Shown here in pieces: positions 25,301 to 40,000 of a DNA stretch of 64,000 bases. The notes beneath the pieces were generated by a model. That model saw only the letters and a program-made list of their open reading frames with translations, was not told the DNA's origin and ran no database searches. Source of the DNA: Periplaneta americana (lineage: Eukaryota > Arthropoda > Insecta > Blattodea > Blattidae); contig NC_091124.1 in assembly GCF_040183065.1 (NCBI RefSeq), positions 65,015,501 to 65,079,500 on the forward strand, written 5' to 3'. Position 1 is the first letter of the stretch, and the number at the start of each line of letters is the position of its first letter. A program made the translations under genes and the position numbers.

Positions 25301-28300
25301 TAATAATACGTACTTCTACCTGAGGTTGAGGTGTGGACGTAGAGGAATCAACAGTCTTCACTGGAGTTTGGCGTTGGTACTTAGGTAACTTGGAGCGCAC
25401 TTCTTCCTACAGAAACATAAGAAGATACCATGTACAGCCAATCTGTCATTTTGTTATGAAACACAGATCTCTGTTCGGGAAAATAGTAACATATGAAACT
25501 GTTGCTTCATAACATAGCATGTAAATACTACCAATGATGCTATGTGCTAATCACTAAGGAGCAGATTCCTATGTAATTAAATATTATTTTTGCGTGTGAT
25601 AAAACACAATTAACAAAGTTAAAAATTCCGAACTTGAAGTTTCAAGTTTAAAACCCGAATTTTATTTCACATAAAAACACATATTTTCACAAAAAAATTA
25701 TGTAAATACATATTTTCAGGAAATCTATTATAAATACATAAATCTTGGAGTTTTTTACTTAAATAATTTTTTTACAAGAACTTTTAAACATTTTAAAACT
25801 AAATCAATTATGTCACTCAGAAGTACATCATCTTTTTAAGAATTCTTGGTTGCTTCGTGTTTCTAAGCGCTGTGTGGTGTATCCGTGATCCATTTTCGTA
25901 ATAGTATCGCCTCAAGTTCTGAGAACTGCTAGGCAGCATAACAGTGTTATTATTAGAGTATAAATTAACATGGACAAGAAGGAAAGATCTTGCAACACAT
26001 AATTAGGAATGTTTATTGTTGCTGAAAATGATTTCATTCCACGCTTTGTTTGTGAAACACAACAGATCGGGTATGAACATTATTTAATTTAAACAAATCT
26101 CTCACCTCTCGCTCATTCCATCAAGTAATGCAATACGTCTTGTTGTGATTCCCTGTTATCGGGCTTCGTCAATCGATATCCTTCAAGATATACTGAAAGA
26201 TGGTTGTTTAAAAAACGATTTGGCTTTTGTATTAGCAAATCTAAGCTTTTTGTGTTACAGCATAAAAAAACTCGAAACATCCAAAAACCTGTTGTCTGAA
26301 ACAGGGAGGTGCGTGCCGTGAAAATTAAACTAGACTCGCTACCAGGTTCAGAAGTACAAGTACTATGGGACAAATTCCAGAATGTGTTTGGAAAAACAGT
26401 GGATATAAAAAAATGTGTAAAGTTGCTCAAGTATTGGAGGGTGTGTCTGTAGGTGAAATTGACGGTGTTTGTGTTTGTGACATTTTTGTCTTTAAATATG
26501 CACGTCTGATGTCCTGTGATGTGGAAAGATCGTTTTCACAGTATAAGTCGTTCATAGATAATCGGCATGCATTTGTGATGGAGAATTTGGAGATGACCTT
26601 TGTTGTTCACTGCAATTCTCGGCCAACTACTAGCACTTAAGTGTGGTTGGTGAGTACCTAGTAACATTTTTTTTTCCAAGCTAAGTATGTTTTTTGTCAT
26701 ATTTAAAAAATATATTCTTTAATTTTTAGCAAATATTTTCGTACTTTTTAGCACATAAAAAATAAATATATTTAAATTTTTAGCACATAAAAATCCGCTC
26801 CCTACTAATCACAGTGGTTAATGTAAGAAAACGCAATTTTTATAAATCTGTTGAAATAAAATTTAAAACGAGATGATTCGTAAGTGTAAATATTAGATAG
26901 GTATAATGTAGCAGTAAAAAACAAGACTAGAATGCCCTATGACACTTTATGTCACAGTGAAATAGATAGATCATTGAGGACCAGTCACACCACAGAACAT
27001 GAACCACTTGAACTTCTACTTGTGGGGTCGTCTGAAATCATTAGTGTATGTCACTGGACAAAGCAGAAGTTCAATAGCCTTTAATGACAAATACCAAATT
27101 ACTTCACAGCGGAAATGAGCTTAACACTGATCACTGCAGATATTTAAAGCTCATTCCATACATTCTTGTAAAAATCCTACACACATTCGATGCTTTATTT
27201 CAGGTTCTTAGTTTAAAATAATTATCTGTTACGTCACCGTGTCATCTGTCATTTCTCCAGATGTGTCTAAGCATGCATCGTAGGACCAATAGGACCAATC
27301 AGCAGTCGGGAAATGCAAGGATTATGCATTATGTTTATTAACATGCAGAGTCTTCTTGTATGAAATGAAGGTTAGTATCATTACTTATTCTTCTGTATAC
27401 ATATATACATATGTGTTCTGCCCACGGGCAGGTTTTTCGCTGCAAATCCAGCATTCTCCAATCTTTCCTATTTTCTGCCTTCCTCTTAGTCTCCACATAT
27501 GATCCACATATCTTAATGTCATCTATCATCTGATATCCTCTTCTATCCCGAACTCTTCTTCCGTTCACCAGTCCTTCCAACACATCTTTCAGTAGGCAGT
27601 TTCTTCTCAGCCAGTGACTCAACCAATTTCTTTTTCTCTTTCTGATCAGTTTCAGCATCATTCTTTCTTCACTCACTCTTTCCAAAACAACTTCATTTCT
27701 TATTCTGTCTGTTCATTTCACATGCTCCATTCTTCTTCATATCCACACTTCAAATGCTTCTATTCGTTTCTCTTCGTTTCATCATGATGTCCTTGTTTCT
27801 GCTCCATACAATGCCACACTCCACACAAAGCACTTCACTAGTCTCTTCCTAGGTTCTTTTTTCAGAGGTCCATAGTAGATGCTCCTTTTTCTATTAAATC
27901 TTCCGTATAATATTTGTCTTATTGTTTGTCCTGACTGGAATTAATGAATTTTCGCATCTACAATGGTTATTTGTATTAAACTATATGCACAGAACAAGGT
28001 TTCATTCTAAGAATATGCCATTAGGTAAGTTCAGGATAACAGAGGGGGTCTGGAATTGAACAGGTTACATCAGCTCCTTGTCTATGTGGATGACGTGAAT
28101 ATGTTAGGAGAAAATTCACAAACAACTTGGGAAAATATGGAAATTCTACTTGAAGCAAGTAAAGGAATAGGTTTGAAAGTAAATCCCGAAAAGACAAAGT
28201 ATATAATTATGTCTCATGACCGGAACATTGTATGAAATGAAAATATAAAAATTGGAAATTCATCCTTCGAAGAGGTGGAAAAATTCAAATATCTTGGAGC

Positions 28301-31154
28301 AACAGTAACAAATATAAATGATACTCGGGAGGAAATTAAACGCAGAATAAATATAGGAAATGCCTCTTATTATTCGGTTGAGAAGCTTTTGTCACTTAGT
28401 CTGCTGCCAAAAAATCTGAAAGTTAGAATTTATAAAACAGTTATATTACCAGTTGTTCTGTATGGTTGTGAAACTTGACTCTCTCTTTGAGAGAGGAACA
28501 GAGATTAACGGTGTCTGAGAATAAGATTCTTAGGAAAATATTTGAGTCTAAGAGGGATGAAGTTATGGGAGAATGGAGAAAGTTACACAACGCAGAACTG
28601 CACACATTGTATTCTTCACCTGACATAATTAGGAACATTAAATCCAGATGTTTGAGATGGGCAGGGCATGTAGCACATATGAGTGAATCCAGAAATGGAT
28701 ATAGATTGTTAGTTGGGAGGCCGGAGGGAAAACGACCTTTGGGGAGGTCGAGACGTAGATGGGAGAATAATATTAAAATGGATTTGAGGGAGTGAGATAT
28801 GATGATAGAGACTGGATTAATCTTGCATAGGATAGGGACCGATGGTGGGCTTTTGTGAGGGCAGCAATGAACATCCAGGTTCCTTAAAAACCATAAGTAA
28901 GTAAGTACAGAACATGGTAACTGCTCTGATAATTTATCATTACTATCTCTGTAACATGGAATTTTCTCTCTCTATATATCACCAACACCACATTATTATT
29001 ACTGTTATATTTGTTTGCACTTAGTTGACGATTTAATTACAATTTTAATAGTCATATAAAGGCCTTGTATTATTTCGATTAAATGTTGGGGAATTTCTCT
29101 TGGCAACACGTAATTTTTTGCAGTTAATAATGTCAAATACTTTTCTTTAATCAATGAAGGCTAAGTAAATTGAGATATTATTGTAAATAGAATAAACAGA
29201 GAATAAAAAGGGAGAAAAAATGAAGGTAAAAAGTAAGTAAAGTAGCATAAAAAAGAAAGGTTGAAAAATAAAGAGAAACATGGAAAATGTAACAAAAAAT
29301 CAGAGAATGAAAAGAAACAAAAGGGAAATGTAAGGAAGACAAAGAAAATACACAACAAGTAAAATGAAGACAGGAAGAAAGGCAGGAATAACAAAAGCAA
29401 CAAAGATTAAAATTAAAATTAAAATAAGCAGCAGAATAAAGCTGGAAATAGAAGCAAGATGAAGAACAGAAAAGAGGAACTGTAACTGAACTATTCTTAC
29501 CAGAGAGATGTCTTCCTGAGGATGAATAATCTTACTAGACGCGCCTGTTGTATTTATAAGTGCCACTTTCTGGGGTGTGTCACTGCTTGAAGTTACTGGA
29601 GTTGAACTCTGGCTACCTGTCGAACTTGTCGAACTACATAAAAAAGAACAAACAATTGCTAAAAATTGATGTATAGTACAGGAACACCATATGCTTAAGT
29701 GGAATATGCTATCAAACAGAATACCATTTTGTTATTTTTCTATGTATAAATTTACAGTTCAAGTAAATTACATGTGCTTTTCCCTTATATAATTATGTCA
29801 CATACAAATCGGAAAAATGAATATAATCAATATAAAACCTCAATCATTTTCCCAGTCTTTCCATTTTCTTTTATTGAGCAAGATTTTATTCCATCTTTTG
29901 AGAAATTTCCCACATCGAATGGTGGTTTAAGATCCTCATATCCTACAAATATGCATTCCCACCTCAAGTGGGGAGCCCAGACACCAGAGTCCGGCATGAT
30001 TTTTAGATACTTTTTAGGGAGAAGAAGACACAAAATAATTCATAAAACTTTTTTTATATGGAAGAAGCATTCTGTTAAATCATTTATTATTAAAATAGCC
30101 ATCATTCATCCATGTATTGGGTCCAGCGGCCCATTACAGTCTCTTGCCAACATTTTAACAGTCTGCCCAAGGATCTCTTGCCTATAGGATGACAAACATT
30201 CAGCATGGGATTCTAGATCGAAATAGTAAAATTATGCTTGCAATAAGTTTTAAGAAGTAGGCTAATATTGAAGAGTTATTTTCTTCTTTGTGGGGACAAT
30301 TTAATAAAATTTCCTTAGCTTGTTGTCTTAGTAATGTATTTAAATTGACAGGTGGCACTAACTCCATAAAAGTTGTTTTCGAGAAAAATTATTTTTAAAG
30401 TTTAAATAGTTCCCCAAAATCCTTATTTGTGTACTTTTACTTCGTTATCCTCTTATAGTGTTATTGTTAATCTTTTTTAATAATATCCAAAATTCAATTT
30501 TAATTTAAGAATTTAAATGGGTTTAAATGTAAGAGGATGTGAAAAATTGGACTTAACGCACTTTACCCTCACATCCACCAATTATAGAATTTCAACATTC
30601 ATTAAAATACTGGTGAGGGCCAAAGGCCCTGACAAATGTCTGCGAGGGAGTCCATAATTCCTATGGATAGCCTTGCTCGTCTGTTTGTGCAATAAATAGT
30701 CTTTTTCCAGCAATAAAATTTATGACTTGCTAATGATTTTGTACTTAATTCTGTCCACATCCAATTTTATTTTTTTTAATTTTTCAGTCAATTTAAAACA
30801 ATCTTCACCGCATAACATGCTTTGAAGTTCAGAAAAAGCTACAAGAAATTTATTTCGTTAAATACAGGCAAAATATCCACCATGATGATTGGGTTCCTGG
30901 TGACAATATTTTATTATCCAAAGAATATGCTATTTCAAAGATGCAATAAATTTAACACTCTTCCTGGAACAGACATCAGAAGAGAAATATGGTGGAGGGT
31001 TTATATTATACTTTGCAGCAAACTTCCTGAATATATCCTTCAATGGCTTCAGGGCTGCTGCAAAGGAAAGCAGCATTGCCTAGTCAAGGAGTATTGTAGT
31101 ATTGCTATCAAGGGATACAATTGGCACTTGGAGATAAATCCATTAGTTTGTTAG

Positions 31155-31200
<46 letters not shown>

Positions 31201-34032
31201 ACAAACAAACAAACAAACAAACAAACAAAACATTATTTTAGCTCAAATCATTCCCTCTGTACAATTACTTTAAGGGGGGATGTACAGGTTTGAGCACTAA
31301 ACAATTAGGGAAATTCATTTTTTTTCTCTCAGAAACTAATTACTCTTTCACCTTGCAATTTGACATGCTCAGTATTCACTGTTTCTGCATTTATACTCTA
31401 TTTTCAGATTTACTAAAAGTTTCACATTATGAGTAATTATCATAACAAAAAAGTAGCTGTTTTTGTGCATTAATGTGCAGTTTTTATGATAATGTCCACA
31501 AATATGAATATTTCTGAGCCATTCTTCTATTTATTCTTGAATGTCAAATGAATATGAAGTACAATCTTTGAAACGTCTACAATAGAAGTATTTTTTTTTT
31601 AATTTCTTATGAGAAGTTAAATTTTTTTTTATGTAAAAAAATTTATTTTTAAATGAACTATAAATGTTACAGCAATAAATTGTAGTTGACCCTGTTCACA
31701 AGTATGAAAGACAGCTGCATGCAAAATTTTACTGCAGTATCTTAAAAACTTACCGAGTTATCACAAAAACGGTTTTGAAAAATAAAAGTTACAGGAAATG
31801 AGCATTAAATATACCTTATGTGTGGAGAGCTAAATAAGAGCATGCACGCATGTTTATGGTCATTTCTACCAAAATATTGTATGATATCGTAAAAGTTTCT
31901 TCACTGACATAAGATAAATGTCCAATCTTTATATAAAAAATAAATTGAAAAATGATTTTTTTTGACCCTCAAGCTTGTATATCCTCCCTTAAAGTCAGTG
32001 TTCGAGTGGCAACACATGGAAATGACTTCACTCTCCCTCTATGTCCCAGTCAATCTCCATCTCTCTCTCATACAGAATAGCAATACTACTATTTTACAAT
32101 GATCTGCTATTAGTTCTCGCCATATGCAGGTGGTTTTCAATTTCTTATAGTGAGAGAATAATCTCTTCACTTGTGTCAAAAGAATAAACAGCTCCTCTAG
32201 TGAAAGATGATGTTGATCAAACATGATGTCAATGAGCGAAGGCACACTTCCAATGTTTATAATCTCAGCTCTTATTGTTTTCTCACGGACAAAGACTCTT
32301 CATTTCTGTTCCGAGGTGATCCTACTTTTATGAAAGTTATATGAAAACTCCGTAATATTTTCAGTCACTGACACTAGTAGTCCTTGACGAATATATCTCT
32401 TCTGATACTGCCCAGACCTTCTACAGAAAATGTCTACACCAGACATAACAATAAGGATAACATGAACTGTTGTGACCAATTAGAACAAATGTTCAGCCAA
32501 TCAATAATAGCTGGTAGTCTGTTGAGAAATATACATATAAACCTCATAAACATGTTACAATCAGTTCTTGCGTCAAAAAATAAAGAGGAAAGTGGTGGCT
32601 GTCAATGACTATTTTTATACCAAAGTCACTTTGAGATTCGTGCACGCGAATTCCAAGCTCAGTATGTATTCATATGTATTCAAAATTTCGTGACAAAAAT
32701 CAAGTAAAATAAACTTCAATGGTGCACAGATAACCTGCAAACTGGATAATCTGTGCATGGGTAATCGAAAGTTTGCTGTATTATGTTCAAATGTTTTTTC
32801 GACAATTTGCTTTAAAGTATATATTTAGTCAATTGTGGATTTTCCATTTCTGAAGCCAGCTTTATAGTTTTCAATAACTTTTCTGCATATGATAAAAGCC
32901 TAATATATAGGATTTGGGAGAATATGTAGTAACTTCTTAGAGGAACAAAATAAATTCTGTAAGTTAGGAGACTCTTTAGAAAACTCTTAATATCATCTGA
33001 GATTATTGCGCTATATACTAAGACTTACAGAATCACTGAGGTTTAAAAAACCAATAAATACATTCTTGCAACCCAGCAGAAATGTTTAATTTCTTAAGAT
33101 AATTTGGTTATGCTTTTTTGTTGCCTATTAATGCAATGAATCTGGGATTCATTCCTGATAAGAGAAAAATTAACAATTTTTCGTTATACATTTTACAATG
33201 TAATGAGATGTCTAACATGTTAACAGACCTTACCTTAATACTAATTGTTTCACATAACCTGAGTAGGCTATTGCTGGCAAAATGTTCAAGGGCATCCCTT
33301 AAAAGTAAATACTTGGCCTTTTGTTTAAACTCAATTCTGAGAGCTCTGTGTACTATGATGATATAAAATGACACTAAAAAAGTAATGTTTTGCTGTTTGG
33401 AAGGCTATATCTCTTTGTTCAAAGACAATACTAATTTTTGCATTTTAATATTTGATGAAAAAAAATTTGTAAGCTAATGAGTTCAAATAAACTTCTTAAA
33501 TTTTGCATATACCTAGAGCTATCAGAAGACTTGCAAAAAAAAATTTACAAAAATAATTCATTTAATGATGGAAGAGTATTTTTTGGGAGGGGGGGAAATT
33601 GCATATTAACGAAGTAAATATTCTGATTGTCAAAAATTTGTCATTGTTTGCACCATGTACCTAGGGACATGAAGCAAAACACTGATTTTTATTATTATTC
33701 TAACAAATTTTTATTGAAATAGAAAAATTAAGGATTGTCTTAGAACTAAAAGGGATAGAACTTACAAATTGCAGTAAAAAGTTCTTTCTTCAGTGTATTT
33801 ATGTATGACCAGTTAAGCCAGCAGCATATTGCATCGGATATTCTGTCTCAGACAGAACGTTTTTGTCTCTGACTGTTCAATGTGACAGTGATTGTTAAAG
33901 CCCGGATTTCTAAGCACAATCAAACAGTAAAATAAGCAAGCAAATAAGCACGAAAAATGGTGAAAATAAGCACCAAAATAAGCAAAAACGAATACACGGA
34001 AATATTATGATCAATTATTTGTTTTGTAGAAC

Positions 34033-34066
<34 letters not shown>

Positions 34067-37000
34067 TTATTGAATTACTATTAGTGAAAAATGTATCACT
34101 AGAACTCGATTGTTCACCCACATTGCTTTTAATCAGTTGCTGGTTTAACTTAGATTATGTCGCATTGTATTAATATGCCGCACAATGTTATATTTTTTCT
34201 TTGCAGAAACATTCTTTTCACACACCAAACAAAATAAGACACTGCCGTCCTCACTGAAAATTTTACTTCCAAACTCATTCACGCATCTGCGTAAGAAAGC
34301 TGACTAAGAGGTTCTTGTGGGTGGCATTCTGTAACTACAACAGCGAGCAATCACACACATCTTATTGAACCAACGTGTGTTGCACAATTTGCACACTACA
34401 GCTTGGAACTCAGGGATTCACCATCCATGCACATGACATCATTCTGATAACGCGATAAGTGCGATAACCGATTGACCTGCCTAGTTGCAGAAACTTGGCG
34501 GGGAATCCCAAGGTTCTCTCCTAATTAGAACTACGCAGTATTATTTCACTACTTCCTGTGTCATACCCTAGCATTGATTTCTTACGCATTCGACTGAAGT
34601 TAATTTTTTTATTAACCAATAAAAAAAAAGGGAATCAGTGCTAAATGACGGCTAGGAGTGAAATATGCACTTTTAAAATTACAGTTTTGGGTAAAATATG
34701 CTGTTTTAATTAAAAGTCGTAAAATAAGTAAGCAAAAAAGTTTTACTGCAAAATAAGCATTTATAAGCTCCAACAAACATAGTTAAAACTGCTTATCTAA
34801 GTGTGTCTTACGAAGTATAACCTTTTTGCTTACCTTTAAAAGTGTGGAAAAGAATAGTAGTTCTCATATTTACATATCCTATTATTATTTAAAGCTTCAA
34901 ACTCATGCACTGAAAATATATCACACTCATTTACAGAGTAAAAGACATTCGCACTTAAGGAAGGAAATACACTCATAATATTACTAGAAATATCTTCAAA
35001 TGAAATTCTGTAATTAGTAATTAAAACTTAATGAAATGTACCTTAGTCCCAATGTATAAAAAAAATCACCATCATCATTGCCTTCACAGATTAGACCCTG
35101 AGGCCCATTCCAGTTTTGAAGGGGTCGGTCCAGCACTTTACTGGACATCCAATTTCTCTTTTTTCTGATGGTTTATAATTAAGCAGTTTGTGTGCCAGTC
35201 AGGGTTGAATATTTCATGTGGACAAAGAGCGAACCTGAACGATAGCTATTACGTATATAAGCTTCCCTAAAATATTATCAAGAAAAATAATCTCATGTTT
35301 CTGTAAAGGTTACAATTACATTTTATTGAAGAAAAACGTTTTACTCACCTATATGCAGGAAATGTTGGTTTGACAGGTCCTATGGGTGCACTAGCAGTTG
35401 AGGTTATTGGTTTGAAGTCAGCACCAACTGGAGTAGATGCTGCTGTCGTGGCAGCCTGGAAAATGGTATGCAACATTAATGGATGTGTCTGAGAAAAACA
35501 ATAAGAATAGAGAATCTAGATTTGAATTAATAATTTGTTTATAATCATTTCTCTTTCATTTCTTTCTCTGATAGAGAGACAAGAAATAGCACACAGTACA
35601 TAGAACATGGAGAAAGGAAAAGAGAGGTTTGTGTTCATAATAAAAATATATATAATAATTTTATTATAATCAAAGAAGAAAAAAATTTATAAGAGAAAAG
35701 CTAAATGTAAGTGAAGTACTAACCGTCGCAGCACTTGGGAACAATGGTTTATTCTGCTGGGGTTGGTTGCTTCCAGGATTCATGCCCATGTTCATTTGTG
35801 GAGGGCCACCCATGTTACCCATAGGTCCCATCATTGGCATGCTGCAAAAAATTGTTTTACAATAAACATTTGTCCATAAATGTCTAGAAATTACAAGTTT
35901 CGAATTTTACTGACTGGAAATTCAAATTATATCTAAATTACGATTTTATGTTAAAATGTAGACGTTTCTATTTATCATACTACAAAGCACAATTAAGCAA
36001 ATTTTAAAATGACTAGACCATACGAAAAGGTTTTAGTTTGAAAAAACTTGTAAAAATATTCTCTTACCCTGGTCCCATAAATGGTGGGCCCATAGGAGGT
36101 CCCATAGGGCCCATCATAGGATGCCCCATAGGTGGTCCAAATTGACTCATGGGAGCCATTGGATGTGGATGCATTGGGCCTTGTGGAGGCATCATTCCCT
36201 GCATCATGCCTCCAGGTCCTGGCAAAGGACCTGGGCCATTACCAAGCAAGCCTTCTGGCTTCGTTTTCTTTGGTGCAGGTTCATCTTCACCACTGCTAGG
36301 AGATCCTGGCCTACCACCTGTATCAAAGAGAGAGATGATCGGAAGTGGAACAATAACAGTACGTCATTATTATTATTATTGAAGATATTTCATTATGTAG
36401 TGGCAGCTCTCCTGTGTTAGGGTGACCAGACGTCCTCTTTTGTCCGGACATGTTCTCCTTTTCAGGCCTTTGTCTGGGATCCGGACAGATTTAAAAAAAA
36501 TCAAGAAATGTCCTCCTTTTCGTAACTTGTATGCCTGATATTTTGAATTTACTTAATTTGACGCCTTTTTCAAGTAATTTGCCTGTAGGTGGCAGCAGCA
36601 TCAACAGAATATACTCTTTGCTCCTCCTTGTTATGGTCGTTCCTCAGAGGTAGCTACTAAATCGAGAAATCAAGGTGCGAATGTAAATCTAATGAGGTAT
36701 TTTTTGTCCTTAATAACTATAGTTTCCTTGACTTCATACATAGCTACATAACTGTAAAATCATTACTATTAAGTTTTTTCATAATTAGTTTGTAATAAAA
36801 TAGATACTAGCATACTTTTAAGTATGATATAGGCCTTAAGGCTCATAACACACTATACCGAGAACTATATACTATACAAGGACTTTGGGTTTGATATGCG
36901 CTGATAGAAATAAAGTTACATAAATCTGAACATCTGACTTTCTATGAATTGTTCAATTACATTCAGGTAATATAAATTTTATAGGCTACAATTAAGTTAG

Positions 37001-40000
37001 GTTACCTGTGGGAGCAGGAAACATAGATGGTGCGGTAGCTATGTTAAAAAAAAATGCTAGTCGATCAATGTCAGCTATGCCTTATTTAGAGCGTTACTCC
37101 ATGCTAAAGCAAAGCATTTTCTGACAAATGCATTATATATTTCTTGCTCTAAAGTATTAATGGCTTAAATCTGTACTGTAAGTATTTTGTAATAAAATAA
37201 ATATTGATGTAATTTAAAGTATAATATAGGCCTAAGCTTAAATCTAAGTACACATTTTCTGTCCTCTTTCTTCGAACAATGTCCTCCTTCTTTTTGAAGC
37301 TTTGTGTCCTCTTTTTAATTGATAAGAATCTGGAAACCCTATCCTGTGTCTTTTTTGCTCTGAGGTGTTCGTTTTTTCTCAGAATAAGTTGAGATAAGAG
37401 GTAAGGTCTATGCATGGTGTATAATCGTGTGGCCCACCTGTTTGTATCATCCCACAATATTGAGAAATAATAAAAAAAAAAGAGTATTTTATGTGTAAAC
37501 AGGATTTTTATTACACTCTGCTTGTACCAGGCTAGTTTTGCTTGAAATACATGGTAAAGAATAGTTTTATCAACAAATAATTGACAATCTGTTAGTATTT
37601 TTATTTCTTGGTTCATGTATAGATTATTTTGAAAGGTCAGTATCTTCTGCAGAAACAGAGATGATATACAGTGCAATTAATTCCTTGATGCTTTGCTGTC
37701 AACATGTCCCACACAGTAGGCAGATATAGGCATATTCCCAAGAAAGTCATCTGCAAAAGTTCAACTATTACAGTATCAGTGTTACATGTGATTCGTAATC
37801 GATCTTGAGAGATCACAAAGTTGTGCTTTTGTTCAAGTATATGTGTCCAGAGGTCACTACACTACAAGGATAAAAAAATTCGGACAATAGATCATAACAC
37901 CACTCTTCACTTCCATTCAAGTTATTCAAGATGACCAATTATAATATGTATTGTCAATGATTTGATGACAAACCTTCAGCTCAAACACCGAAATTCCATT
38001 TTCAAATTTTACTACTGACGTGATGCCATAGAATACAAACTTAAATAAAAAAAAATTCTTTCACAGATGTTATACATATTTTACAATAGTGAAGTAATGA
38101 TATTCTCTGCATCATAATTCACAGTTAATTCCCGTATGATTCGTATGCAGCTGCATTTAGATTGACAACAGGCCATGACTGTTTGGCCAAACACCTGCAT
38201 AGAATTGGATCCGGAACACCTCAGAATCTGTGCTTCAGTGAATGACTATGACAATATCTTTGAAAAATATTGGAGTGTAAGAAGTCAAATAACTTTATTG
38301 TCAAATGGCTGGCATTAGAAAACAACAACAATCGTTAAGTAGTCTTACTCATGGTTGGTGTCCACAGTATAGTCAAAAAAGTACTTCAACGAGAAAGTAA
38401 TTTCGAGATTTTCATGAGAATTTACGTTTTTAGCACCTTTGATGCTAAAGAAAGATTTCTGCATGCTATCTGTGAACAACCTTTTCTTAAGAATTCAGTT
38501 ATAACAACAACTTTCAGGTTTTCAAATGAAAACTAAGTGGTAGATTACCTTACAGTAGTTGACTAGTTTCAACTTCGTGTCAGTCATCAGAGTTCTGAAG
38601 ATGACTGACGAGGTTGAAACAAGTCAACTAAGGTAAAAGACACTATTTTTTTTAAATTAAAATGTTAAAAACGTTTAAAAAATTTAACATGTCTAATTAT
38701 GTAAGAAAATTAGATTTTTTTTTTTTTTTTTTTTTATGTGTTAAAGTTAACAACAAAGAAGCAATGCATATAACCTCTCTTGTTAACTACTGAACAAATT
38801 TCCTTCAAATTCAGTATCTATAAGAATATTAAAAATGTTGCATATGACACAATAATTTTTTCAAAAAGAAAAAAAAAAATAATAATGAAACTAACACAGA
38901 ATTTTCCTTTAATTTAAAACACTATAGACAATTTTCTTCAAGAATTTTCTCACATGTAAGTTCCATATCCTCCAAAGTTTCAGTTTCACTTTTATGCAAT
39001 TAAATATTACACATGCAATGTTTGAAATTTGATTTTACATCCTAATAAATGCTGGAATATTAAAAAGAGAGAGAGAGAGAGAAATAACTGGTATTTGTAA
39101 ATTTCATCTTCAATACAATAAAGCTTACAAGTTTTCTACCAAATAGCACCTGAAGTGCATCTTTGATTAATGAAATATAAATTTGTCTACAACGTACATC
39201 ATTAAGCAATCTCCCATATATTGCAATACTTCACATGAACAAGGAGAGAGATAAATATAACATTATTTCAATTAATTGTAAGTGTGAAAACATATATTCC
39301 TGAATGTATAAACTTAACTTCAGAGACACATGCCTACAGATGTCTATATTACTTATGGAGTAGTTTTTTTCTATCTATAAGCTGTATTTTTTATACCTTG
39401 CATTTGTTTTCCTTGTTTCTGGCGTTCATGTTCTTTGATATCTTCTGGTGGAATTCCCTCCATCCCATAAATTTCAATCTCGATATTAGATCGATTTGGT
39501 AATGAATTGGGTACTTTGTCAATTGTTTCCTTGTGCACCTGTAAAAATTTGTTATATTAACTTAGTAGCTTAAAAGCAGAATGGTGTACAAAATTAAGAA
39601 AAAATGGTATTTTAAAGAGGAAAAGAGGAAGAAAAGGGAGGATAAAAAGAGGGAAGAGAGAGGAAGAGAAACATCAATGCAATTTCATGATATATTCAAA
39701 GGGATGGAGAAAGACAAACTATTAATTAGACGAAAGTACTATGTAATGAATCTACTTTAAATATTCGTTCTTGTAAATTATGATTATACAATTTGTGTCT
39801 ATCTCCACTAGAAAAAAACTATGAAGATTAAAACCCAACTTACAAGAACATAGGTCTAAACCTGGGAAGTGATTAGTATGTACCCAAAAAAAAAAAAAAA
39901 AAAAATCGAGAAAGGATTTAGTAAGTGTTGGATATATTTTCCATTAAAATTCTATACAAATGGATTGAACCTATTATGGACAAAGAGTTTTAATTTGAGA

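Larger units (their letters stand above)
33893..34790 (-). mobile_element. hAT-like (CGGBP1-type) remnant, N-terminal part
   Basis: Both flanks contain many AAAATAAGCA-type motifs (around 33930-33990 and 34730-34775), the same kind of subterminal repeat as at 26.7 kb. The centre encodes a BED-like finger on the minus strand. Limits are approximate. Confidence 0.5.

Noticed and set aside
29161..29566. Two minus-strand ORFs rich in Phe/Leu/Ser
   Set aside because: They arise from a purine-rich (AAAGAAAG-type) simple-sequence tract in BuGZ intron 7 and overlap exon 7 in the wrong frame.
29774..30187. 137-codon plus-strand ORF
   Set aside because: No domain, intronic, opposite a similar-length minus-strand ORF; likely chance.
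37149..37676. 175-codon minus-strand ORF
   Set aside because: AT-rich composition (Ile, Leu, Lys, Phe, Tyr), no recognisable domain, and it runs across the boundary of the hAT MITE, so it is not one gene.
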